Assembly: GCF_030408575.1 (NCBI RefSeq) | Contig: NZ_CP047047.1 | Span: 1,723,991 to 1,787,990, forward strand | Length of the DNA: 64,000 bases | Source: Corynebacterium auris | GTDB taxonomy: Bacteria; Actinomycetota; Actinomycetes; Mycobacteriales; Mycobacteriaceae | Reading direction: 5' to 3' | Shown here: positions 1 to 8,188 of the stretch, piece by piece | How positions within the stretch are numbered: the first letter of the stretch is position 1 | How the letters are laid out: every line of letters begins with the position of its first letter | Notes under the pieces: model-generated | What the model was told of the DNA's origin: nothing | What the model saw: only the letters and a program-made list of their open reading frames with translations | The model's database searches: none | Position numbers and translations under genes: made by a program

Positions 1-1395
1 GTTCGCGTTGACCGGCTCCTCTCGCGCCCCCCGGCGCAGCGCGCGCTTCGGTGCACTCGGCCGCTTTGCCTCTGCGCGCACCTGCGCGAGCACCTCGTCC
101 GGGTTCGGCCAGCCGACCCAGCCGGCCAGGCGGCGCGCGTACTCCGTTTGCAGGACCCGGTCGGAAATCCCGGCGACGACGGGGACGGTGCGCCGGAGGG
201 CCTGCAGGCGGCCTTCGGCTGTGTCGAGGGAGTAATCGCTGAGGAGAGACTCGATGACGAACTCGAACATGGGCACGCGGGAGGCCACGAGGTCGCGTAC
301 CGCCGCGTCGCCCTTCGCTTGGCGCAGGTCGCATGGGTCCATGCCCTCGGGAGCCACGGAGACGAAGGACTGCCCGGTGAACTGCTGGTCTCCCTCGAAG
401 GCGCGCAGGGCCGCCTTCTGGCCCGCCTCGTCGCCGTCGAAGGTGTAGATCAGCTCGCCGCGGAAGAAGTTGTCGTCGAGCATGAGTCGGCGGATGATGG
501 CTAGGTGCTCCGCGCCGAAGGCGGTGCCGCAGGAGGCGACCGCTGTTTTCACCCCGGCGGCGTGCATGGCCATGACGTCGGTGTAGCCCTCCACAATCAC
601 GGCCTGGTGGCCCTGGGCGATGTGCTTTTTGGCGAGGTCCAGGCCGAACAGCACCTTGCTCTTGTGGTAGAGCATCGTGTCCTGGGTGTTCATGTACTTG
701 CCCATCGGGTCGTCCTCGTGGAGCTTGCGCGCCCCGAAACCGATGACGTTGCCCGCCACGTCCTTGATGGGCCACAGCAGGCGGCGGCGGAACTTGTCGA
801 TGGGCCCGCGCCGGCCCATGCTGCTCAGGCCAGCCTCCTGCAGCTCCTCGACGGAGAATCCCTTGCGCAGCAGGTGCTTGGTCAGCGTGTCCCAGCCGTC
901 GGGGGCGTAGCCGCACTCGAAGTGGTGGATGGTGTCTTTGTCAAAGCCGCGGTCGAGAAGGAAAGTGCGGGCCTTGTCCGCCTCGGGGGCCTCCAACTGC
1001 TCGCGGTAAAACTCGTGCGCGGCTTTGTTGGCCGCCAGGAGCCGGGCGCGGGTGCCGGGTTTGACGTCGCGCGCTCCGGTAGATCCGCCCTGGTAGTTGA
1101 TGTGGTAGCCGATCTGCTCGGCCACCGCCTCCACGGCCTCGGGGAAGCTCAGCTGCTCCATTTCCATGAGGAAGGAGAAGACGTCGCCACCCTTGCCCGT
1201 CGAAAAGCAGTGGTAGTACCCGCGTGCGGGCCTGACGTGGAAGGAGGGTGTCTTTTCGTCCTTGAAGGGGCTCAAGCCCTTGAGCGAGTCGTGGCCGGCG
1301 GGTTTGAGCTGCACGTACTCGCCGACGATGTCCTCGATCGGCGCGCGCTCGCGGATAGCCTGGATATCACTATCCGGAATTCTGCCCCTAGCCAT
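1..1395 (-). CDS. dnaG: DNA primase DnaG (3' end beyond window)
   Basis: Synthesises RNA primers for replication. The ATG is at 1395 and 465 codons are visible before the left edge, so the C-terminal helicase-binding part is missing. The N-terminal zinc-ribbon fold is recognisable (GLSPFKDEKTPSFHV, then YYHCFSTGKGGD). Three of the four CHC2 zinc ligands are replaced, however: S42, K45 and T66 stand where Cys, His and Cys are normal, and only C63 remains. The Toprim catalytic motifs are intact (EGYTDV from E269; DGDE at D320/D322). There is no Shine-Dalgarno; TACGAT lies 6 bases before the ATG, suggesting a leaderless mRNA. It is divergent from the ribonuclease gene at 1443. Confidence 0.96.
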   Translation of the reverse strand, partial: MARGRIPDSDIQAIRERAPIEDIVGEYVQLKPAGHDSLKGLSPFKDEKTPSFHVRPARGYYHCFSTGKGGDVFSFLMEMEQLSFPEAVEAVAEQIGYHINYQGGSTGARDVKPGTRARLLAANKAAHEFYREQLEAPEADKARTFLLDRGFDKDTIHHFECGYAPDGWDTLTKHLLRKGFSVEELQEAGLSSMGRRGPIDKFRRRLLWPIKDVAGNVIGFGARKLHEDDPMGKYMNTQDTMLYHKSKVLFGLDLAKKHIAQGHQAVIVEGYTDVMAMHAAGVKTAVASCGTAFGAEHLAIIRRLMLDDNFFRGELIYTFDGDEAGQKAALRAFEGDQQFTGQSFVSVAPEGMDPCDLRQAKGDAAVRDLVASRVPMFEFVIESLLSDYSLDTAEGRLQALRRTVPVVAGISDRVLQTEYARRLAGWVGWPNPDEVLAQVRAEAKRPSAPKRALRRGAREEPVNAN

Positions 1396-1401
1396 GGCTA
1401 C

Positions 1402-1407
1402 ATCGTA
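1402..1407 (-). promoter_or_regulatory. -10 element of dnaG (TACGAT)
   Basis: TACGAT on the minus strand ends 6 bases before the dnaG ATG, the spacing expected of a leaderless transcript. No convincing -35 is visible. Confidence 0.45.
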
Positions 1408-1442
1408 GCCGCGCGGTCAATTCCGCCGCCCGTTGTGGAACA

Positions 1443-1838
1443 ATGCTGCGCATGCTGTCCCGCTTCCCGCTCGGCGTGCTCGCCGCCGCCCTGCTGCCGC
1501 CGACCCTCGTCGCCTGCGAGCCCAACGAAGTATCCACGTGTGGCACGCTTCCCAGCGAGGCGTGGGAGACCATCAGCACGGTGGAGGAGGGCGGACTCTA
1601 CCTGTACGCCGAAGACGACACGCACTTCGGCAACTACGAGGCCGTGCTTCCCGACGAAGAACCGGGCTACTACCGCGAATACACCGTGGACACGCCCGGG
1701 TTAAACCACCGCGGGGCGCGGCGCATCGTCACCGGGGGCGGCGCCGACGGCATTGTCGACGAGTGGTACTACACCGCCGACCACTACGAAAGCTTCTGCG
1801 AGGTCAACCCGCCCGGAAAGCCCTCCGAAGCGCCCTAG
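1443..1838 (+). CDS. secreted RNase Sa/T1-family ribonuclease, probable lipoprotein
   Basis: Small guanyl-preferring ribonuclease of the microbial N1/T1/Sa family. The line-up with RNase Sa is clear: GYYREYTV carries the catalytic Glu (E79), RGARRIVTGG the phosphate-binding arginines (R90, R94), and TADHYESF the catalytic His (H114). C33 and C119 match the RNase Sa disulfide. The first 24 residues are a signal peptide ending in LVAC, a good lipobox, so C25 may be lipidated. An in-frame ATG at 1452, 7 bases after AACAAT, could be the real (leaderless) start. The stop overlaps the convergent dgt stop by four bases. No barstar-like inhibitor gene is adjacent. Confidence 0.85.
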   Translation: MLRMLSRFPLGVLAAALLPPTLVACEPNEVSTCGTLPSEAWETISTVEEGGLYLYAEDDTHFGNYEAVLPDEEPGYYREYTVDTPGLNHRGARRIVTGGGADGIVDEWYYTADHYESFCEVNPPGKPSEAP

Positions 1839-3133
1839 GCCATGAAACCGGCGACCCCGGCCGACTTCTTCGCGGCGCGCTCGAGGCGCGATTCCGTCAT
1901 AGACGCGATCTGGTCCACCACCACGCGCTCGCGCTCGGCGTCGGTGGCGGCCGCCGCCCACCACTGCTGGAACACGGTGTCCAGGGTGCCGGGGGCGCCG
2001 GCGAGCATGTACTCGTAAACCCGGAAGATGCGGTCGCGCTGTCGCTCCTGGCGGCGCTGGTGGGCGGGCATGTCCATGACGTAGAGCACCGCCACCGTCT
2101 TCAGCAGGCGCACCTCCGCTTCGGCGTCCGCCGGGATGACGAGGCGCCCGTGCTGCCGGCCCAGCGCCCCCTCCGGGTTGTCCTCGCTGCGCAGGGCGTC
2201 GGGGTGATTGGCCTCGTCGCGCAGCGTGGCGGTGGCCACGGCCCCAACGTAGCGCCCCACCAGCTCCGAGGTCAGCCGCTTCAGGCCGGCCCAGGAGGCG
2301 AGGGTGTAATCGAAGTCCGCGGCCGCGGCGATGGAGGGCAGCGCCCGCAGCCGGGCGGCGGCCTCAATGAGCTCGTCGGCGCTACCGCCGAAGGCGTTGG
2401 CCCCCTTTTCCGCCAGCGCCGCCAGTTCCACCAGGTCCCACAGCACCTTGAGCGTGACCCGGCCGGAGACGATCCCGTCTTCGACGTCGTGCACGGAATA
2501 GGCGATGTCGTCCGAGCAGTCCATCACCTGCGCCTCCATCGGCGGGGCGGCGTCGGTGTGGCCGCGGCGCAGCCACTCAAGCACGGCTCCGTCCTCGTCG
2601 TAGGCGCCGTACTTGCGGTTGGTGGAGCCGTCCGGGTTCGTGCGCGTGAGCGGGTACTTGCAGGCCGCGTCGAGGGAGGCGCGGGTGAGGTTGAGCCCGA
2701 GCGAGTTCTCCCCGACGAGCACCTTGGGCTCCAGGCGGGTGAGGATCCGAAGCGTCTGGGCGTTGCCTTCGAAACCGCCCGTGGAGACGTCGTTAAGCGC
2801 ATTTTCGCCGTTGTGGCCGTAGGGCGGGTGCCCGATGTCGTGGGTGAGCCCCGCCATTTCGCACAGGTCGGGGTCGAGGCCGAGCGCCTCGCCGATACCG
2901 CGCGAGATCTGCGCCACCTCGAGCGAGTGCGTCAGGCGCGTGCGCGGGGTGTCGCCGTCGCGCGGGCCCACCACCTGTGTCTTGTCGGCCAGGCGGCGCA
3001 GCGCCGCCGAGTGCAGGACCCGGGCGCGGTCGCGGGAAAAGGCGCCGCGCTCCTCGAAGCTCTCGACGATCTGCGAGCCCTTCGGCCCCTCCGGCGCGCG
3101 GCGCTCGGTATCGAAGGCGGAATAGGTGAACAC
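1835..3133 (-). CDS. dgt: dGTP triphosphohydrolase (HD domain)
   Basis: Hydrolyses dGTP (and, in relatives, other dNTPs) to the nucleoside and triphosphate, limiting dNTP pools. The 432-residue protein has the HD-superfamily metal ligands in order: H69 in RLTHSLEVAQ, H98-D99 in GLTHDIGHPPYGHNGE, and the distal Asp in MDCSDDIAYSVHDVEDG. The length is normal for actinobacterial Dgt-like proteins. The start is GTG with no Shine-Dalgarno; TACGCT sits 6 bases upstream, so the mRNA is probably leaderless. It is convergent with the ribonuclease gene and divergent from the TPM-domain gene. Proximity to dnaG is the usual corynebacterial arrangement and fits a replication role. Confidence 0.95.
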   Translation of the reverse strand: MFTYSAFDTERRAPEGPKGSQIVESFEERGAFSRDRARVLHSAALRRLADKTQVVGPRDGDTPRTRLTHSLEVAQISRGIGEALGLDPDLCEMAGLTHDIGHPPYGHNGENALNDVSTGGFEGNAQTLRILTRLEPKVLVGENSLGLNLTRASLDAACKYPLTRTNPDGSTNRKYGAYDEDGAVLEWLRRGHTDAAPPMEAQVMDCSDDIAYSVHDVEDGIVSGRVTLKVLWDLVELAALAEKGANAFGGSADELIEAAARLRALPSIAAAADFDYTLASWAGLKRLTSELVGRYVGAVATATLRDEANHPDALRSEDNPEGALGRQHGRLVIPADAEAEVRLLKTVAVLYVMDMPAHQRRQERQRDRIFRVYEYMLAGAPGTLDTVFQQWWAAAATDAERERVVVDQIASMTESRLERAAKKSAGVAGFMA

Positions 3134-3139
3134 ACACCC

Positions 3140-3145
3140 AGCGTA
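3140..3145 (-). promoter_or_regulatory. -10 element of dgt (TACGCT)
   Basis: Minus-strand TACGCT is separated by 6 bases from the GTG start of dgt. There is no ribosome binding site between them. Confidence 0.4.
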
Positions 3146-3176
3146 GATGGCGCGGGCTCAGTGTCGGGGAAGCGAC

Positions 3177-3182
3177 TACCCT
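3177..3182 (+). promoter_or_regulatory. -10 element of the TPM-domain gene (TACCCT)
   Basis: TACCCT is followed by 7 bases and then the ATG at 3190, with no Shine-Dalgarno, so a leaderless transcript is likely. Confidence 0.4.
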
Positions 3183-3189
3183 AGTCACC

Positions 3190-5190
3190 ATGAAAAAGCG
3201 ACACCTTCGCCTCCTTTCCGCCGCCCCGCTTTTCGCGGGCTGCGCCCTCGCGGTCTCCCCCGCGGCGATCGCCGCCCCGGCAGGCACGACGCCGGACACC
3301 CAGGTCCACGCCCAAGCGACGGCGACCGCGCCCGGCCCGCTTGCGCAGCCCGTCACGGACGAAGCGGGCGTGCTCTCCGGCGGGGAGGCAGCCGAGATCG
3401 AGGGCGCCATCCAGGAGTTCGCGCAAAACGATCAACTGGCCGTCCGCGTCGCCTACCTCGACTCCTTCGGCGGCATGACCGCGGAGGAGTGGGCGCAGGC
3501 CAGCGTCGACGCCTCCGGCTCCAATGTCGCCGTGCTGGCCATCTCCCCCACCGAGCGCAGCTTCGCAGTGGCCGGGGGCAGCATGTGGAGCCAGGGAGAC
3601 ATCGACGCGATGTACGACGCCGCCTACTCTGAGCTCACCGGCGAAAACTGGGCGGGCGCCGCGCTTGCCGCGATCGAGGCCGCCGCGGGTGGCTCCACCG
3701 CCGCCAACGTCGGCTGGGCGCTCGGCGGCGTGGGGGTCGCCGCGCTCGCCGGCGGCGGGGTATGGGCCGCCACGCGTCGTAAGAGCAAGAAGACGCAGGA
3801 GGAACAGCTGGAGGCGGCCAGGGCGCTTGAACCCGGCGACACCGACGCGCTGAGCAACCTGCCCACGCCGACGTTGGAGCAGCTCTCCCGCGACGCGCTT
3901 GTGCAGACCGACGAATCCATCCGCCAGGGCAAGGAGGAACTCGCCGTGGCCACCGCCGAGTTCGGAGCGGAGCGCGTCCGCCCGTTCACCTCCGCCATGA
4001 ACACGGCCACCTCGACGCTCGAGCGCGCCTTCGGCCTGCATCAGAGGCTCAACGACGCCATCCCCGAGACCCAGCCCGAAAAGCGCGCCATGCTCATCGA
4101 CATCATCTCCTCCTGCGGCCAGGCCGGCGAGGCCCTGCGCACCCGCAGCGCCGAGTTCAACGAGATGCGCGGCGTGCTCATCAACGCGTCGGCCGAGGTG
4201 GACAAGGTCACCCAGCGCACGGTGGACATCCGGGCCCGCCTCGAACCCGCGCAATCGCTTCTCGACGCCCTCCGCGAGCGCCACTCCGAACAGATGCTGC
4301 AGTCCCTGGAGGACAACGTCGAGGTCGCCTCCGCCTCCCTCGACGAGGCGGAGCGGCTCCTCGACGAAGCCCGTTCAGCGGCCGCGCAACCCGCCGGGCG
4401 CCAGGGCGCTCTCGTCGACCTGCTCGCCTCCGCCTCCCACGCCGTCGAAGTCTCCGACACCAACCTCACCGCCATCGAGCACGCCGAGGAGAACATTCGG
4501 GACTCCCAGGCCAACATCCCGGCTCTCATCCAGGAGATCGAGGAGGAGCTGCGCGAGATTGAGCAGCTCAAAGGCACCAAACAGCACGGCGCGAAGGTCG
4601 ACGTCGCCGCCCTCGACGCCGTGGCCGCCGAGGCCCGCGCGCAGCTGAGCGCCGTGGGCAACCGCGCGGAAACGGACCCGCTTTCGCTCTACACCGAGCT
4701 CACCGACCTGGACGCGCGCGTCGACGAGGAAATCGACAAGGCCCGCGGCGCGGCCTCCGACCAAAAGCGCCAGCTCCAGGTCTTGGACCAGCAGCTGCGC
4801 GTCGCCGCGGCGCAGATCCAAAGCGCCGAGGACCTAATTAACTCCCGGGGCCGGATCATCGGCTCCCACGCCCGCACCCTGCTCGCGGAGGCGAAGCGCC
4901 AGTTCAACCACGCGCGCAACCTGCGCACCACGGACACCCGCACCGCGATCGGGCTGGGGCGCGAAGCCGCCGAAACCGCGCGCCGCGCCGCCGGCGCCGC
5001 CAACGACGACATCGCCCAGTACCGCCGCCAGCGGGCTCAGTCCACGGCCGGTGACATCGCCAGCGCGGTGATCTGGGGCTCCATCCTGTTCGGCGGCAAC
5101 AACGGCGGCGGCGGAGGAGGCGGTTTCGGCGGCGGCGGGGGCGGGGGCTTCTCGGGCGGCGGCCCCTCCGCCCGCGGCGGGATGTTCTAG
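3190..5190 (+). CDS. TPM-domain membrane protein with long coiled coil and Gly-rich tail
   Basis: The 666-residue protein has a signal peptide (about 1-30), then a TPM domain (about 50-160; starts VTDEAGVLSGGEAAEI). A transmembrane segment follows near 172-192 (ALGGVGVAALAGGGVWAA with RRKSKK after it). About 430 residues of charged, Glu/Ala/Arg/Leu-rich helix form a probable coiled coil to about 620. The last 35 residues are almost pure glycine, a short serine/proline/arginine stretch and phenylalanine. TPM domains occur in thylakoid TLP18.3 and in bacterial envelope proteins; their biochemical role is uncertain. The topology implied is an extracytoplasmic TPM domain with a large cytoplasmic coiled coil. 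It is transcribed alone, divergent from dgt. Confidence 0.85.
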   Translation: MKKRHLRLLSAAPLFAGCALAVSPAAIAAPAGTTPDTQVHAQATATAPGPLAQPVTDEAGVLSGGEAAEIEGAIQEFAQNDQLAVRVAYLDSFGGMTAEEWAQASVDASGSNVAVLAISPTERSFAVAGGSMWSQGDIDAMYDAAYSELTGENWAGAALAAIEAAAGGSTAANVGWALGGVGVAALAGGGVWAATRRKSKKTQEEQLEAARALEPGDTDALSNLPTPTLEQLSRDALVQTDESIRQGKEELAVATAEFGAERVRPFTSAMNTATSTLERAFGLHQRLNDAIPETQPEKRAMLIDIISSCGQAGEALRTRSAEFNEMRGVLINASAEVDKVTQRTVDIRARLEPAQSLLDALRERHSEQMLQSLEDNVEVASASLDEAERLLDEARSAAAQPAGRQGALVDLLASASHAVEVSDTNLTAIEHAEENIRDSQANIPALIQEIEEELREIEQLKGTKQHGAKVDVAALDAVAAEARAQLSAVGNRAETDPLSLYTELTDLDARVDEEIDKARGAASDQKRQLQVLDQQLRVAAAQIQSAEDLINSRGRIIGSHARTLLAEAKRQFNHARNLRTTDTRTAIGLGREAAETARRAAGAANDDIAQYRRQRAQSTAGDIASAVIWGSILFGGNNGGGGGGGFGGGGGGGFSGGGPSARGGMF

Positions 5191-5194
5191 GCGG

Positions 5195-5596
5195 CTAGTA
5201 CAGCGTGCGCCGCGCCGACGCGTCCACGTAGGTGAGGGCCCAGGAGATGAACACCAGGTCGAGCGTGAGCTCGCCGGCGGGGGCAACCTCGAGCGCGCCG
5301 TCGGCGCGGGCCTGGGTTGTCGCGGCGACACTGCCGTCGGCGCGCACGATCTCGCGGCGCTTGCCTACTCTGCGGCGGGCTGTGTAGGCGCGCGTGTCGC
5401 ACACAGCCTCGTAGCGGGAGACGGTCAGGCCCGCCTTGCGCAGGCGGTAGGGCCGACCGTCCTGGTCAACCGCCCGAACGTCGACGGGGTCTTGCGAGAC
5501 AAAGCGCAGGCGGTGCTCGCCGAACTCCAGCACCCCGTCGGCGAAGGAGGCGGGGGTGGGGGCGTCGATAAGCGAAGTGCCCTGCCAGCGCATCAT
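5195..5596 (-). CDS. hypothetical protein (133 aa)
   Basis: Function not recognised. The start ATG (5596) overlaps the stop of the upstream gene as ATGA, so the two are translationally coupled. The 133-residue product has no signal peptide or membrane segment. It is rich in short beta-type stretches (GVLEFGEHRLRFVSQ, LELTLDLVFI-like ends) and basic residues (TARRRVGKRREIVRADG). The same reading frame stays open upstream to 5986, but that part is out of frame with the better supported upstream gene and is a shadow. One copy of the 11-base word CGTCGATAAGC lies in it (5563-5573). A distant LURP/tubby-like fold is possible but not demonstrable here. Confidence 0.65.
   Translation of the reverse strand: MMRWQGTSLIDAPTPASFADGVLEFGEHRLRFVSQDPVDVRAVDQDGRPYRLRKAGLTVSRYEAVCDTRAYTARRRVGKRREIVRADGSVAATTQARADGALEVAPAGELTLDLVFISWALTYVDASARRTLY
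5563..5573 (+). repeat. dispersed 11-mer CGTCGATAAGC, copy 1
   Basis: Exact copy, preceded by GG. It lies antisense inside the 133-residue gene, which reads it as Leu-Ile-Asp-Ala. It is one of eight exact copies in the window. Confidence 0.7.
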
Positions 5597-6102
5597 TGCA
5601 TGAGGAAGACGACGACAACGAAAATCGAGAGGAAGACGAGCAGGGCGATCAACACGTTCGAGTTGACCATCTTCTTCGTCTCCAGCACCTCGCGCGAAAT
5701 CCACGCGAGCGCCACCACGTCGGTGGCGGGCAGGGTTGTCTCGCCCTCGAACTCGAGGATGGCCCTGCGCACGCCGTTGTGGTCCTGGGTGAACTGGCCG
5801 ACCTTCTCCCCTGCGGCGTCGTCGACGATCCAGTTCTTGGATGTCTCGGCCACGAGCGTGTAGCCGCGGCCCTCCACGCTGACGGGGATCTCCTTGTCGC
5901 GCTTCAGCGAGCCTGTCGCCCGGACGATATCGGCGCCCGCGCGGGTGGCCACCGCCCCCGACTCCGGGGAGGCCACGAGGTCCCACTTCTCGCCGCCGAC
6001 GGCGGCGTGCTCGTCCGTGAATACCGCGAGGACCTCCGGGCCGTCCTCGGCCAGAAGCTTGAGGTTCTCGCGGTCGCTGCGGTCCCAGCTGACGTAGTGC
6101 AT
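5593..6102 (-). CDS. hypothetical protein with C-terminal membrane anchor (169 aa)
   Basis: Function not recognised. Residues 1-140 look cytosolic and beta-rich. Residues about 146-168 are one strongly hydrophobic helix (VLIALLVFLSIFVVVVFLM) ending the protein, so it is a tail-anchored protein. It is coupled by an ATGA overlap to the next gene (5195-5596) and starts 5 bases after the glyS stop codon, so glyS and both unknown genes may share a transcript. The N-terminal part keeps a pattern of short repeats (WDLVASPESGAV; TLVAETSKNWIVDD) suggestive of a beta-barrel or LURP/tubby-like domain. That is only an impression. Confidence 0.7.
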   Translation of the reverse strand: MHYVSWDRSDRENLKLLAEDGPEVLAVFTDEHAAVGGEKWDLVASPESGAVATRAGADIVRATGSLKRDKEIPVSVEGRGYTLVAETSKNWIVDDAAGEKVGQFTQDHNGVRRAILEFEGETTLPATDVVALAWISREVLETKKMVNSNVLIALLVFLSIFVVVVFLMQ

Positions 6103-6106
6103 CCGG

Positions 6107-7486
6107 CTACGCCCCGATGAGCCGCGCCGCGAGGTACGCCTCGAGCTCGTCGATCTTCACGCGCTCCTGCTCCATCGTGTCGCGCTCGCGGACGGTCACG
6201 GCACCGTCCTCGAGGGAGTCGAAGTCGTAGGTGACGCAGAACGGGGTGCCGGTCTCGTCTTGGCGGCGGTAGCGCCTGCCGATGGCGCCGGAGGTGTCGT
6301 AGTCGGTGTTCCAGTGCTGGCTCAGCCTCTCCGCGAGCTCCTCGGCCGGGCCCGCCAGCTCCGGCTTCTTCGACAGCGGGAGGACGGCCACCTTCACCGG
6401 GGCGAGGCGGCGGTCCAGCTTGAGCACGACGCGGGTGTCGGTGCCGCCCTTGGCGTTGGGGACCTCTTCCTCGTGGTAGGCGTCGATGAGGAAGGCCATC
6501 ACGGCGCGGCCGAGGCCCGCGGCTGGTTCGATGCAGTAGGGGATCCAGCGCTCGTTGGCCTCCTGGTCAAAGTAGGACAGGTCCTCTCCGGATGCCTCCG
6601 CGTGGGTCTTCAGGTCGTAGTCGGTGCGGTTGGCCACGCCCTCGAGCTCGCCCCACTTCGAGCCCTGGAAGTTGTAGGCGTACTCGACGTCCACGGTGCG
6701 CTTGGAGTAGTGGGACAGCTTCTCCTGCGGGTGCTCGTAGAGGCGCAGGTTCTCGGGGTTGATGCCCAGGTCCACGTACCACTGGTAGCGGTTGTCAATC
6801 CAGTACTGGTGCCACTCTTCGTCCTCGCCGGGTTTGACGAAGAACTCCATCTCCATCTGCTCGAACTCTCGGGTACGGAAGATGAAGTTGCCGGGCGTGA
6901 TCTCGTTGCGGAACGACTTACCGATGTTGGCGATGCCGAACGGCGGCTTCATGCGCGCCGAGGTCATGACGTTTTTGAAGTTGACGAAGATCCCCTGGGC
7001 GGTCTCCGGGCGCAGGTAGTGCAGGCCCTCTTCGTCGTCGACCGGGCCGAGGTACGTCTTCATTAGGCCCGAAAACGCGCGCGGCTCGGTCCACTTGCCC
7101 GGCTGGCCGGTCTCCGGGTCATTGATGTCGGCGAGCCCGTTGGCCGGCGGGTGCCCGTGCTTTTCTTCGTAGGCCTCGATGAGGTGGTCGGCGCGGTAGC
7201 GCTTGTGGGTGTAGAGCGATTCCACGAGCGGGTCGGTGAAGACCTCGACGTGACCGGAAGCGACCCACACCTGGCGCGGGAGAATGATCGACGTGTCCAC
7301 GCCGACGGTGTCCCGGCGCATCTGCACCATGTGCTTCCACCACTGGCGCTTGATGTTCTCCTTCAGCTCCACACCAAGCGGGCCGTAATCCCACGCGGAG
7401 CGGGTACCGCCATAGATCTCTCCTGCGGGATACACCAAGCCGCGACGCTTGCACAGGTTAACGACAGTATCAATGGTGGAGGCCAC
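6107..7486 (-). CDS. glyS: glycyl-tRNA synthetase (alpha2 type)
   Basis: Charges tRNA-Gly. The 459-residue class II enzyme is of the dimeric, single-chain type used by actinobacteria. The diagnostic N-terminus ([25 protein letters not shown]) is clear, as are motif 2 ([24 protein letters not shown]), motif 3 ([14 protein letters not shown]) and the C-terminal anticodon-binding domain. The start is GTG at 7486, preceded by a good GAGGAG ribosome site 5 bases upstream. It is divergent from arsR-zur. No T-box leader is visible in the short upstream region; the best -10 is TACACT at 7538-7543. Confidence 0.97.
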   Translation of the reverse strand: MASTIDTVVNLCKRRGLVYPAGEIYGGTRSAWDYGPLGVELKENIKRQWWKHMVQMRRDTVGVDTSIILPRQVWVASGHVEVFTDPLVESLYTHKRYRADHLIEAYEEKHGHPPANGLADINDPETGQPGKWTEPRAFSGLMKTYLGPVDDEEGLHYLRPETAQGIFVNFKNVMTSARMKPPFGIANIGKSFRNEITPGNFIFRTREFEQMEMEFFVKPGEDEEWHQYWIDNRYQWYVDLGINPENLRLYEHPQEKLSHYSKRTVDVEYAYNFQGSKWGELEGVANRTDYDLKTHAEASGEDLSYFDQEANERWIPYCIEPAAGLGRAVMAFLIDAYHEEEVPNAKGGTDTRVVLKLDRRLAPVKVAVLPLSKKPELAGPAEELAERLSQHWNTDYDTSGAIGRRYRRQDETGTPFCVTYDFDSLEDGAVTVRERDTMEQERVKIDELEAYLAARLIGA

Positions 7487-7537
7487 TTTTACTCCTCACT
7501 GGGCGCTTGAACATGGGACACGAAACAGTGCCCGCCC

Positions 7538-7543
7538 AGTGTA
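7538..7543 (-). promoter_or_regulatory. candidate -10 of glyS (TACACT)
   Basis: Minus-strand TACACT lies about 50 bases before the glyS GTG, leaving room for a short leader that contains the GAGGAG ribosome binding site. Confidence 0.4.
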
Positions 7544-7626
7544 GCGGGTTTCACCCCGGCGGAGTTCCGCAGGGGCACCCCGCGAAGCCTGAGGTGGACC
7601 CTACACGCGGCGAAATGGGACACACG

Positions 7627-7632
7627 TATAAT
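7627..7632 (+). promoter_or_regulatory. -10 element of arsR-zur (TATAAT)
   Basis: A perfect TATAAT in a GC-rich intergenic region, about 100 bases before the arsR start. The leader that follows contains a small AT-rich inverted repeat (GAAAAG-AACC-CTTTTTC, 7671-7687). I see no palindrome resembling the corynebacterial Zur box. Confidence 0.55.
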
Positions 7633-7730
7633 GGCGCTGAAACCCACGGTAATATAGATGGTGAACCTGAGAAAAGAACCCTTTTTCACAGGAACCGGCC
7701 CGGTAAGCCCCAGAAACGAGGATGACGATC

Positions 7731-8188
7731 ATGGACAGCTACTCGCTTGGCGACGTCGAACACGCCGCCCGGGTCGCCAACGCCATGGACTCACCCCTCC
7801 GCCTGCAGATCCTGCTGCTTTTGGCCACCGGTGAGCACGTCGTACACGAGCTGGTCAGCGAGCTCGGCAAGTCCCAGCCCCTCATCAGCCAGCACCTGCG
7901 CGTGCTCAAGCGCGCCGACTTGGTCACCTCGGTGCGCCGCGGCCGCGAGGTCCTCTATTCCCTCGCCTACCCGAGGTCGCGCAGGGTGTGCGCTGCCTGA
8001 TGAACATGGCCACCCGCGGCGGCGACGTCGTCGACCTCGCTTCCCGACGCCCCTCCACCACCCCCCTGCCCGACAGTGACACCTCCGGCGCCGCTGCCGC
8101 GGCCGCAATCATGGAGCCGCCCCAGGCGAACCGGCCGGAAGCAGACCCCGGCCTCCTGCCGAGCACGCCGAAACCCAAACGCGACTAA
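7731..8188 (+). pseudogene. ArsR/SmtB-family zinc-type regulator, frameshifted near 7970
   Basis: Winged-helix ArsR/SmtB repressor, the usual partner upstream of zur in corynebacteria (C. glutamicum znr, from memory). The ATG at 7731 has GAGG 9 bases upstream; the ATG at 7722 has none. The DNA-binding domain is intact (LRLQILLLL, SELGKSQPLISQHLRVLKRADLV, then the wing RRGREVLYSLAYP). After TACCC the frame runs into a stop at 8000. The +2 frame continues naturally as PEVAQGVRCLMNMATRGG and then a disordered Pro/Ala-rich tail to 8188, with coding-like third positions. One C appears to be missing near 7968-7972, which removes the alpha-5 dimerisation and metal-site helix. Real mutation, sequencing error or recoding cannot be told apart here. 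Confidence 0.75.

Noticed and set aside
505-1704. 399-codon open frame antisense to dnaG
   Set aside because: It runs opposite a clearly coding DnaG and crosses the promoter region and the ribonuclease start. Long antisense frames are normal in high-GC DNA.
1433-3184. 583-codon open frame overlapping the ribonuclease gene and antisense to dgt
   Set aside because: The product is Arg/Gly/Val-rich with no family features; dgt on the other strand has complete HD motifs.
7487-7720. T-box leader before glyS
   Set aside because: The likely leader is only about 50 bases and no specifier stem or T-box sequence is visible.
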